Positions 22,776 through 33,074 of a stretch of 64,000 nucleotides of DNA are shown in pieces. The DNA lies in assembly GCA_963920635.1 (NCBI GenBank), contig OY987304.1, positions 29,760,365 through 29,824,364 of the forward strand, written 5' to 3'. The notes beneath the pieces were generated by a model, which was given only the letters and a program-made list of their open reading frames with translations, was not told the DNA's origin and made no database searches. The position numbers and the translations under genes are program-made. This DNA comes from Pseudeuparius sepicola (Eukaryota > Arthropoda > Insecta > Coleoptera > Anthribidae). Position 1 is the first letter of the stretch. Each line of letters starts with the position of its first letter.

Positions 22776-24763
22776 GGAACTCGCTAAGGTAGGTAATGAG
22801 TCATTGCCAAAGAAAATGTACCTACTCAAGTTGAAGGAGGCAGGGATAATAGAAAAGACGAAAATTTAGAGATATTTGGTTATTTTGTTGTGGCTTCAGT
22901 ATCATTTCTTTTGTTGCAAACAAACGAAAAAAAATCGATATTCCCTTAAATTTGACGCCCTATATTAACTAGGCCGATAAAATAGTGCATTTTCAAAGCC
23001 GTAATACACCTCCGTCGAAAGAAGAAAACATCGCTAACATATTTTATCCTGTTAATACAGGGTGCTAGCAGCAAACATTGGTATTTTCCGAAATTTGCAC
23101 CTAAATTATAAACACTGACTTTGAAACTTTGTAATAAGGGTTTTGAAGCATGGCTAAATCAATTTGAAATTAAGTTTTTTCTTTAAAAAATGTGTAATAC
23201 GATTTTGCCATTTTTGGGATCACATTTTATATCATAGCAGGACATGCACTAGATGAGCTCTAGTAGTAGAGTTCTTTAAGTGCAATAGAGCTCATAGAGC
23301 TCTTTAAGTGCGATATATTAAAAAGAAAAAATAAATTGGATCTAACGGAAACACACTGTATACGTTAAAAATAGTACCCTATTATTTGCAGCGAAAAAAT
23401 ATAAATTAATTGGAACAAATACAATCAAGTAGCCTTGTGTCAGAAAGCTTTGTTTACCTCGCACGCCTTGTGTCGTTGTCAGTTGCACTTTTACAACGAT
23501 ATAAAGAAATAGATGACTCACTCTAATACAAATAAATCGACTTTATTTTGCTTCTACATTAGCGGGTCGGGGGGAAGAAGACGAGGTAATTTGTTTACAT
23601 TGGCATTTCTTGAATTCAGTCTTTTCCATGTTGTAATGCATAATAAATAGTTTTTTGAAAGACTTGTATATCGTATATATTCTTTCAGATACTTATACAA
23701 TTACAAAATAACCTAAAGTGTATAAAAAAAACTGGAAAACTTGAATGTGCCAATAATAATATCTTTTCAATACCATGAAACAAAACAAGTTGCCTTTGGT
23801 AATGTATATATATCGTTGCATTTCTACATAATTTATTGAAAGTTTTAGCTGAAGAAGAAAAAAACGATTTACATACCACCATATTTAAACTAAGTAACTA
23901 AAACAAACGACATTTATATTTTCAGAGAAACCCTTATTAAATTTTGTGCACACAATTGATTTCAATTAGTTCTACAGCATGCCCTGACACCTGTTTTGTC
24001 CGTTCAGACATCCCGCACAGCGCGTATACCCAGGCGTCTACCCATATTTCAGCGGTGACCCAGAAACCTCCCGATTAATTTTTCGGGCGCCCCGACGACA
24101 AGCGCTGGTCGATGTCGAGCTTTTTCTCTGCGAAAAGCAGCGTGGACGAAATAAAGGGAGAGTATTCTAGAATGGGAGCCATTTGATGGCTCCACGCGAC
24201 ACGCGTGACAGATAGAGACGAATAGCAAATATGGATATACTTGTGTTCTGCGAAATAAGGAAGGTTGAAGTCGGTGTCTGTAATATTAGGCAACAAAATT
24301 TGGCTATGCACGTGTACAGGCTGATCCAAACTCGACGCCCCAGGCCTAGAGCGGGAACACTAAAACTCAAAATAAAATTTCGAAAAGGGGTTCTTAAATG
24401 GGACATACTAAGATCAAATTTTGACCGAAAATTAGCTTTTTTGATGTTTGGGAAAATGCCCGCTGTGACGTCATCGATATTATTTTCCCAGAAACATACC
24501 AGTTTTTCTCTATATGTTGAAAGTCCTTATCATTCTCAACAACTTTTATAGAAAGAAATGTTCTGTATCTTTTGTCGTTCCAAATCTACAGGGTCAAATA
24601 TGTATAAAATAAAAAATGGAATTTATTCTAATCATTTTTCGAAATCTAGATAGCTATGGAAGCAATTGATAGTCAGAAATTATTTAAGAGTATGGTAGGG
24701 TGCCTTGAGCACCTTTAAATTTATTCAACTGGAATATTTTTTAAATTTCTGAATTGTGCTTGT

Positions 24764-24824
24764 TATAAACGCCTAGTTATAAACGCCTAGTCCGGCCCTG
24801 TCGGACCTCCTAGGTGTTTATAGT
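24764..24824. repeat. Hairpin with duplicated left arm
   Basis: TTATAAACGCCTAG occurs twice in tandem. The second copy plus TCCGGC pairs with TCGGACCTCCTAGGTGTTTATA across a 4-base loop. Function unknown. Confidence 0.5.
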
Positions 24825-25507
24825 CGCCCCCGCTGCTGGCCATATGTATGTGTGTGTACGCCTATAAGTCTCACATATAAAAGTGAGTTAAACCACTTTA
24901 TAAACACAGTCTCGTCTGAACCTCACAAGCGTCAACCTCGCAACCTAACATCTAGGTACACTTGAAAGCATAAATATTTTTATATGTTACCAGTTGTGAA
25001 GTTTGAGACGGTTTCGGCGTTCGGCATCATGTTTTGTTAGAAGTTCGACAGTTATGAAGTGTATTGTTGTTTTAGGTGAATGACATTTTCGTTTTGGTTT
25101 TGTATTTGGTTAGATTTGCCAATTTGCTGAGAATAAATTATTATCCAGTATCCAGTGCAAATTTGGAGGCCAAGTTTACGAATTGTGATATGATCGGGTG
25201 GAAAATGTGTCAGTGAATCGATGGATTGCTGGAAATTATTTGCAAAATGTTTAGTAAAATCCGGTGGTCAGGGGTGTGTTTAGTGTCTGTCTCTGAACAT
25301 TTTGGGTTTTGCTCTATTTCTTGCTACGTATCATCAAGCCATCTTCACTTCATAGTTATTAGTGCGGTAAACATAAGGTTTGTACAAAGGTGTTATTAGG
25401 GTTAGGTATATTCTTTTACCCAAAGGCGCAGTGATACGATGCCTTTGCTTTTACCTATTATAAATTTGATCTTTCTTTTTGCTCTGTACTGTTCTCAAAA
25501 TTAATTC

Positions 25508-25672
25508 AATTCTATTTTATTATTTTATTTTGCGCCGAAATAAAAAACCGACTAGGTATGTGGTTACATTAGGCATGTCCCGAAACTAAAATAGGGCTCG
25601 AAAAAATTGGACATGTCTAATGTACCTAGTCCCATAATTAGTTTTTCATTTCGGCGTAAAATAAAATAAAAT
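25508..25672. mobile_element. 165-bp palindromic MITE candidate
   Basis: TTTTATTTTGCGCCGAAATAAAAAAC at the left mirrors the right edge, which reads TTTCATTTCGGCGTAAAATA. The inner arms share GTACATTAGACATGTCC-like sequence. It is small and non-coding, with no clear target duplication. Confidence 0.6.
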
Positions 25673-26534
25673 CCCAATTAATATAAAATATATCAGGTTC
25701 AAGTAAAAGTGTTACGCGTATCTTACAAAATTTTTTGAAATAAACAAGATGTAAAATTAATATGCCGATGAAGCGGACATTTTTACCCGAAATTAACGCT
25801 TAATCACATTTGCGTTCATTTGTGACGTAACAAGTAGACAAAGATACGTAAATATTACGTAAATGTGAGTTAAAATTGTTTACTGGGATATCTCAGGTTG
25901 CACAACTTTTTCGGTGTTGCAAATCTGGATTTATACTACCCAGGTGGATTTTAACAACATATAAAAAAAATTAGGTTTGCCCTAATTATTGCAATGTTGG
26001 GCTCTTTTTTGTGTACAATATGACTGGTCTAATAAAAATACAGCGTGCCCGTACCTGAAAAGTCACCCATGGAATAACAGACGGGCCTCTGAGCCCCCAA
26101 AGTCTCAAATCGCTACGAAATTTGAAAATCCTCCACACCAAAACAAACCCAAATGTCAGTCGATGTTTCCGAATATGGCGCGTGCGGCTCAGCCACGATG
26201 TATACAGTACGATCTCGGGGATCTCGCCAAATCGCGAAAAAGGCGAGAGGCCTATATCCGTCAGCGGCCCCACGCGAAAATTGAACTCGACCGGCGCTCC
26301 CCCTTCCAATCGCTAGCCATTTTTACCGAAAAAATGGGGGAAAAAATCCGGGGGCCGAACGGCTCTCTCGATTCGAACGCCCTTCAATAGGGTTGTTGCC
26401 CATGATCTCGGGCGGCCGTACGCCAAATTTGGGCTCGAAATATCGAAAACTGCGTCCTGTAAAATAACTAGTTTTCAAGAAGTACGGCTGCCGAATTTAA
26501 CCTAAGACACCCGGAAAAAAGTGTATCTCATCGT

Positions 26535-27490
26535 TACGTTATAGACTTGTTACAAAACTTCCTCCAAACTTTTAGGGTAGCAAATAAAAAAAGGGTAGCC
26601 CCAAACGTACTGGTTGAGGCCACACAAATTGAAATTATTGGCCATTTTGCCGCAGACCCAAAAACATCCTTAAGAAAAGTCGCCTTAGAAACACATGTTT
26701 CTCTTGGGTCAGTGCATAAGGTTATGATGTTACATAAGTTCCATCCTTATAGGCCATTAGGTGTACAAGAACAAAACGAAGATGATTTCGACAGGCGTTC
26801 CCAGTTTTGCGAAACTATGACGAAGAAAATCAACATTAATTATCCATTAGCTCTATCTGTTTTAGCGATGAATGCACTTTTTTTTTCTTCAAGGCTATGT
26901 CAGCAAACAGAACTACAGGTACGGTACCACTGTTTTCAAAACTATACCTACTGCAATTTTTTTATTGGCTTAGCTTTTAATCTTGTGGTGGACAAGCTAA
27001 ATAAAGGACCATTATTTTTATAATTATTTCCGGTACTGGAACAATGAAAACCCACACATTTTTCGAGGAGTTCGCACTCAGAATCCGCAAAAAGTGAACG
27101 TTTGGGCTGGAATTCTGGAAAATTGTATAATTGGTCATTTTTCACATTTATTGGTCCCCTATACTTAGATCTTTTAGGAAATACGATCGATCCATTGCTA
27201 TAACAGAGAGTATCGAGCATCAACAAGGCCAGGCAGGTAATCTCCTTATTCCCGAAGATGAGTTAATGTTTCAACAAGATGGTGCTCCACCCCATTACAG
27301 TTTACCTGTGAGGCAGTGGTTGGATCGAAGATTTCCAGGTAAATGGATAGGAAGAAGAGGATCAATAGAATGGCCAGCTCGCTCTCCGGATTTGACACCT
27401 CTTGATTTTTTCTTTGGGATCACCTGAAATCGGTGATTTACAGAACATTACAAACATTTGATAAATTAAAGACTCAATAATCCAATGACT
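26535..27490 (+). pseudogene. mariner transposase pseudogene (DD41D-like)
   Basis: The best mariner copy in the window. 26.55-26.83 kb gives an N-terminal HTH region (VEATQIEIIGHFAADPKTSL ... VSLGSVHKVM), then RRSQFCETM. The frame breaks near 26.87 kb. At ~27.05-27.12 kb YFRYWN-type and QKVNVWAGILENCIIGHF sequences resume. The last open part (27.13-27.43 kb) holds FQQDGAPPHY (second Asp) and PARSPDLTPLDFFF (third Asp), with 41 residues between the two. That spacing is typical of the rosa-like mariner group. The first catalytic Asp region is damaged. It would have been a cut-and-paste transposase with TA targets. Confidence 0.85.
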
Positions 27491-29400
27491 ATTATTTACC
27501 TAAAAAGCTACTGACGTGGAGCATCAAAACTAGTTTTTTGTTCATAACTTTTGTCAATTTTAACTGTTTGTAAAAAACGAGTAATTAATGAATTCGCAAA
27601 AAAAACTTTCAAATGAGGTATCACAAGTTGGGTAGTTCCATTTGAAATGTTAAAGTTTTTCGTCAGTAAACAAATTTTGAAAGAAGTTATTGCAAAATAA
27701 ATAGGAACTAAAAGGATTAAAAGAAATGAAAATATGCTCTTACTACATGTCTATGGAATGCATACACGGAGAAAAGAGTATATTAATTTTAAATATAAAT
27801 ATAATGCGCTCTAATATAAAATTTAGGCTGTGCCTGAGCTGCCGGTGACTACATATTATAATAAATTTGAAAGAAATATTTGTTTTTGTTTTAATAATAT
27901 GGATAATATAAAACGCAGATTTTGACAAAGCACTCAATAATAATTACACTGGAATATCGCTAAAGAAGTACTGATTCTGGCACGAGATGTTCTAAGGAAA
28001 CTCTACTAGTCAAAACATGGCATCCCGTCTTAAAACGCATCCCCTAGAGATAACTTTATCTAAGAATTTCGGAGGTCTACTCTAAGAATTTCGGAGTCTG
28101 CCCTGCCTTTCGTAGTTGGGGCCAGCCAGATTTGCCCCTGAGCATTTCGTTATCGGTCTTTTCGAGTTTCCTCTTCAGGCTTACCCATAACACATCAGTC
28201 TCCATCCGCCACGCACGAAGACATTAATCGCCTCATTCCGGGGACCTATCTCGCGGCCTGGACCTCGCAAAAAAGCGATGTTGCCCAGCGGCGGTTGTCG
28301 TCGTGACGGCCGAAAATTAATGGCTAGGTTTCTTTGTGTCGCCTGAAATATAGAATACGGTTTGCGCGAACTCTGGCCGGACAAAACATCAGCGAAGGCA
28401 TGCGGTAGAACTCGATTTCTCTGTGGAAAGTTCAAGGCATATTTCTCGATTCCGGCTGTTTTCCAGACACTCGCGCTGAAATATCGTGCGATATGGTAGT
28501 AAGGACACAAATAATAAATTGTAATTGCAAAAGTAATGTTCATCTCCTTTTTACATTTTTCGCACTTTTTGCAAAATTGCCTATACTATAAAATTTATAT
28601 AATGACTTTATATAAAAAAAATTATACTATGCACGGTATATATGGAAAACTAAAAGTAGGAAAATTCTGAAAATTTGGCCCCTCACCAATGCCGATGGGC
28701 GCTGCTCAACTAAAATATTTTGTTGAATCTGGCACTTCTGGTTATACCGGAAGTCTATATCAACTTTCTTATCTCAAAATGGAACACCCTGTATATTATT
28801 GCATTTTTGGATTCTAGGCATCATTTTGGAACAAAAATATGCAACATATCCTATGTCTAAATCCAACCGTTTTTGAGATATTTGCATTTTTCCGAAAAAA
28901 TTACAGGTGCAGACTTAAAGTCAATTAGCAATTTATACGAGGAAACCGCGAAATTTCAAAACGAATTTTTGGCATCGTGTAACAGAAGCCCTGACCTAGT
29001 GATCTCTGCTGAGAAATAAATCCGTTCTTATACACAAAATATGAATAAAAATTACATTCAAAATGTGCTTAAATCTCGAAATTTTCAAATGGAAACCTCC
29101 ATTTTTTTTAATGCGATCTTATTCACCACTAAAAATGATGACAACTTTGTGTAAGGTTTCTCATACCTAAATGCAGTAATTTTCGGTTAATTTACGAAAA
29201 ACCCACTTTTCGCCCATAAAATGCGGGGTTTGCTTAACGCTCGGAAAATCATATTAGCCGTGGACGTTGAAAAGACAATCGCGGCTGAGGAAATGTCACT
29301 TGGTTTATAAATTATTGTCAACAATATTGCCGGCGAGCTTAAAATACGTCATAAGTAGAGTTGTCTGCAGCCCAGGTTGCAGACGTTTCAATTCTTGCAA
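27491..29400. other. No gene recognised; one GC-rich block
   Basis: 28.0-28.5 kb is distinctly GC-richer than its surroundings and has a long minus-strand open frame (28181-28543) without any known domain. AAGAATTTCGGAG is duplicated at 28060-28105. ACACCCTGTATATT at 28781-28794 looks like the edge of a TACAGGGTG-type element. Nothing else is supported. Confidence 0.4.
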
Positions 29401-29413
29401 AAATTTCACATAC

Positions 29414-29866
29414 CTACCTAGCTCTTGTTTTATTTGGTAAAAGAGCGTATACTAGCGGTACAGCGGCATTGTATTTGGTGGCGTGAATTGTGTAAACTTG
29501 TTGAAACATGGCTGGCGCGATGCTGAACGTACCATCTGCAAACCATTCTTCGCTTTGGGCCAAAATATGAAGGTTGTTTCTAGTTGAAAAGATCAGCATC
29601 CTTCCTGACATAAGTTGATCCTCCGAATCATACATCAGAAACTGTTGCACTTGCACATCAATCACAATTTCACTAAAAATAGAAAAACACATTTTCCAAA
29701 CGGTTCGGGAGCGAAACGGCTGGGGGCGAAACAGTCGGGGGCGAATCGGCGGGGGCGAAACGTCCGTAAACCGGAAATAGGGGAGTCTACTACGGGCGAG
29801 ACTGCGGGTAATTGAGTTATTAATATTGTCAACAAAGTGACATCTGTGGACCGATGACCAAACCAT
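29414..29866 (-). pseudogene. MULE transposase fragment
   Basis: Minus-strand reading QQFLMYDSEDQLMSGRMLIF ... EWFADGTFSIAPAMFQQVYT ... PLVYALLPNK. WFADGTF carries the first catalytic Asp of the Mutator-like (MULE) RNase H-type domain. The same motif is WFMDGTF in the MULE gene at 40.3 kb. The upstream part is replaced by low-complexity sequence made of GGGGGCGAAACGG-like units. The copy stops abruptly at 29414, losing the other catalytic residues. Confidence 0.8.
29702..29765. repeat. Short tandem GGGGCGAAACGG-type repeats
   Basis: About five units of 10-13 bp (GAGCGAAACGG, GGGGGCGAAACAGTC, GGGGGCGAATCGGC, GGGGGCGAAACGTCC) at the edge of the MULE fragment. GC-rich in an AT-rich region. Confidence 0.65.
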
Positions 29867-29930
29867 TCAAACTTACTTCTACTGAACCATAACAAATAAA
29901 GATAACATTATACAAATACAGGGGACAATC

Positions 29931-30580
29931 AATAACAAAATATACGAGGATTACTCGATAAGATAAACATTAGATAAATCAAAGTCCAATCGCCGAGTCG
30001 GCAAAATCTGCGTGTATAAATCCCGCACCAGCCACAGGCTGGGCATCAGTAAGCCCCGCTTATTAGCAGCTACTTGATCACTGACCACCCTCGGTGGTCT
30101 GACCTGGCAATGGATCCCGCTTAAGTAGCCTCCTTGTTCAGGTCGGGCTCCGAGGGGCAGACGACAGCGCCCCTGGGCACTGTTGAAGTCGTCAGTGGGT
30201 CAACAGCGGCACCGCACGGTCGGGTCAAGGGCGCAGCTCGCGTCCCGGTCACTTCCACGTACTATCGGTCGCGTCGGTCCACAGTCCGCGCTACCCCCGC
30301 CATGGTCCAGATACTGTTAGAGGCATATCTGTGAGTGCAAGAATAAACATCACCCTAGTTTGTACCTGCTGTCTTTCTTCTGCGTTTCGCGACTCCCGCA
30401 CCCAGTGATCCCGGCAAGCTGTGAGGGTTAATCCAACCCTCCGGCACACTCAAGTAGTGCGCCACTTGGTAAAGGCTCCATGTGGAGGCACTCTGTTGTG
30501 ACACGTGGTGGAGGCGCGCAGTCTTCAAGCTGCACCACGCGTCTCCCACGTACACTTGTGTGACAATATCAATTAAGGTA
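29931..30580 (+). mobile_element. Possible solo LTR / LTR plus leader
   Basis: TATAAA at 30015-30020 is followed ~30 bp on by an initiator-like TCAGTAAG. Then come ~300 bp of GC-rich sequence, a poly(A) signal AATAAA at 30342 and, further on, ACGTGGTGGAGGCGCGCAG, which could be a primer-binding region. This layout resembles a U3-R-U5 unit. I found neither a second copy nor a target duplication, so it could also be a promoter of another kind. Confidence 0.35.
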
Positions 30581-30644
30581 GACTGCAGGGGTTCGAGGCT
30601 TGCATTTGAAAATTGTCCATGTCCTCGGAATATTCTTCGTATTA

Positions 30645-32243
30645 TTAGAATCTGTAGGGAATTTTGTCTGTATGGTGAATTTCGGAATTATTGTGAAACA
30701 GCCATGTAGGTTGGTATGATGTTATCATGAGAGTTGGGTTAGATCTGTAGGAGGTGGTTGACGTTGACATCGGGGTAGGTCCATTAGTCTCGTTGTTTTG
30801 TGGTCTTTTGTTTACAAACACTTTTCTGTGCGTGGGGAACGTGTTTCTTTGGGGTAGAGGTTTATTAATGCCGTACGGGAATTGACGTGGGGTTTGTTTA
30901 GGAAAGTTTTGGGGTGGGATGTCCGGCAATCGTATGAATTGGTTTTGTGGTGGAACAAATTGAGGTCTTAAGGCATTTTGTGATGCTTGTGTAAATTGTG
31001 GCGGTTTGTTATAATTATTATTTTTTCGTGACGGAGGTTGGGTTATATAAGAAGGGGTTTGAGATTTGAGGTAAGAGAGGTATTCAAAATATAGAACCAA
31101 CAGGGGGCTAATACCCCTACGGGCATTGAACTACACCATTGGTTCTCGATTTTCGTTGGGAATAAACATTGAAGATCAAGTTTTTTCCTTCACCAACGGT
31201 ACGTCAAAGGTAAAGCAATCTTTGTTGGGACATGTCCTGACATGCTGCAGGCTCAATGATCCCGGCCAGCCCATTACCGGTTTCATCCTCTTTGGCTCTT
31301 TGGGAATCATGAGATGGACGTAGGCCAATCCTGGGTGGATGGATGCAAAATATAGTACCAACAGAAACAACTACTCCGAGGGCTAATACCCCTACCGGTA
31401 TTAAACTACACCATTGGTTCTCGATTTTCGTTGGGACTAAACATTGCAAATCGAAGTTTTTTTTTCCTTCACCAACGTAACGTCAAAGATATAGGAATCT
31501 TTGTTGGGACATGTCCTGACATGCTGCAGGCACAATGATCCCGGCCAGCCCATTACCGGTTTCATCCTCTTTGGGAATCATCAGATGGACGTAGGCAAAA
31601 TATAGAACCAACAGAAACAACTACTCCGAGGGCTAATACCCCTACCGACATTGAACTACACCATTGGTTTTCGATTTTCGTTGGAAATAAACATTGCAGA
31701 TCAAAGTTTTTTTCCTTCACCAACGTAACGTCAAAGATATTGCAATCTTTGTTCGGACATCAGAGAGGTAGGTATTGTTGTTGTTGTTTGTGGTTGTCTA
31801 ATGCAATGCATTTCTGCAATGCTTCGTCGAGGGAATTTAAATTAAAATGTGAGAGGTGGTCGCAATATGAGTTGTTAACACCAGCGCAAAATGTTTTTCA
31901 CGTGTACCAAATATGACTTAAATATCTCAACTAGTTTGGTAAATATTCAATAAAAGCCACATATTTATTACAAATTTAACACCCTGTAACATTTTATATG
32001 GGCATAAAATGATATAGTTTATAGAAGAAAGTGCGGTTATTTTTTCGTTTTCTGTCACCTGTTGAAGTGTGGCAGAATAAAACTGAATCACCCTGTATTT
32101 TTGTATCTCGTTTAGTACAGCATTTGTTTGATAAATGAAATGAGGTTATCGACAGCGTTAACGAACATTGAGAGATTATCTCCTGCTTGGTATTTAGGAA
32201 CTGTGTTACAGAGGCTAGTTAAGTCACTCGTAGAGAAAGCCAT
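30645..32243 (-). pseudogene. Errantivirus/gypsy-like gag, interrupted twice
   Basis: Minus strand. The start at 32243 (MAFSTSDLTSLCNTVPKYQ) and ~40 residues of a Gag N-terminus are followed by an insertion beginning TACAGGGTGATTCAG (about 31.91-32.10 kb). Gag resumes at ~31.90-31.77 kb (SYCDHLSHFNLNSLDEALQK). It is broken again by the tandem array at 31.09-31.77 kb and continues at 31.08-30.65 kb with a proline/asparagine-rich tail (PPSRKNNNYNKPPQ ... RPNPTLMIT-like). This is the structural gene of an insect Ty3/gypsy-type element. No pol or env remnant lies downstream. It is identified by overall resemblance only; a profile search would settle the clade. Confidence 0.65.
31093..31765. repeat. 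Tandem array, ~2.7 units of ~250-275 bp, inside gag
   Basis: The word CTAATACCCCTAC recurs at 31108, 31383 and 31633 (periods 275 and 250 bp). Each unit also contains ACTACACCATTGGTT, CCTTCACCAACG(T)AACGTCAAAG, TGTTGGGACATGTCCTGACA and CCCATTACCGGTTTCATCC. The third unit is cut short. Read on the minus strand the units stay partly open and encode a hydrophobic segment (VGVLALGVVVSVGTIF), so the source may have been coding. Confidence 0.85.
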
Positions 32244-32890
32244 ATTTTTAGTTATTTACAGGAGGCTAAGAAGAATCACGATGATTTTCATAGCTTAGGC
32301 AAGCTTGGGGTTCTCGTCGTCGACCAGTCTAACGAGTTGGTGTCGGTTGGGCCTGGCGTCGAGATGCTTGCAGAAGTTGTCCACTGTCCAGTCGAACGTA
32401 GAGGTGTTGGCTGGGCCTTGGAGTCTTGGTGATTGTAGGTAGAGGATCTTCACTGCCAAGGTGTTGAAACACGCCGATTATCTTCGAGAGATTTCGTGCA
32501 GATGATCATGTTCGCACCACCAGTTAAAGTTCTTACTCGCAAAAAAACAGTTTTTAAAAACAAACTGTTTATTTTTGTACGGCAAGATACAGAACAACTG
32601 ATCTGAACAGGAGGCTAAACTGAACAACTAAGGCTAAACTAAGAAGTGTGATTTTTTGATATATAATACTTCCTTCTCGGCTATAGGGGTGCGATAGTGG
32701 CTTATTTGTGTTTACATGGGATGTTTATGTTATAGTTTACATAATTGACGACTTTCGTGTTCTGCGGTTGGTAATGGCTTTCAATGGCTTAAGCGTGATG
32801 CGCGTCCTACTTTCTGTGCCTTGCTGTATGCGTTTGAATGCGTCGTTTTATTCGGTTGTGTTTATTTTTCAATAATAATAATAACGTTTT
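32244..32890 (-). mobile_element. LTR and primer-binding region of the gag element
   Basis: Directly upstream of the gag start on the minus strand. TATATATC at ~32660-32668 (TATA box) is followed downstream by AATAAA at 32568-32573 (poly(A) signal), then CTTTAACTGGTGGTGCGAAC near 32523, where an LTR could end and a primer-binding site begin. The leader to the gag ATG is ~280 bp. The outer LTR edge was not located. Confidence 0.45.
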
Positions 32891-33074
32891 ACATAGTATA
32901 AACAAATTATGTGTATTTTATTTTACTGTGCCAGATCACTTAATTTGTGATAATATCACCCTATGCATACAGCGCCATTAGACAATCAAACTGCATAGTG
33001 TAAACCAACTGTACGCTAAAAAATTTCATTATTTTGCTAGCTATTTGGTGAGGACTATATCTATAAGTAGGTAC

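Larger units (their letters stand above)
22870..26530. other. Long stretch without a recognised gene
   Basis: Contains a TACAGGGTGCTAGCAGC end-like sequence at 23057, clustered AGAGCTC words at 23253-23310, a GC-richer block at 24.0-24.45 kb, a TATAAAAG box at 24875 with a plausible initiator ~30 bp on, a 165-bp palindrome at 25.5 kb and another GC-rich block at 26.04-26.45 kb. None of the open frames has a domain that I recognise. Confidence 0.4.

Noticed and set aside
25986..26390. Overlapping open frames of 107 and 133 codons on opposite strands
   Set aside because: GC-rich block gives chance open frames on both strands; no motif, start context or splice structure.
28181..28543. 120-codon minus-strand ORF
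   Set aside because: No recognisable domain; compositional effect of a GC-rich patch is as likely. Left as part of an unassigned stretch.
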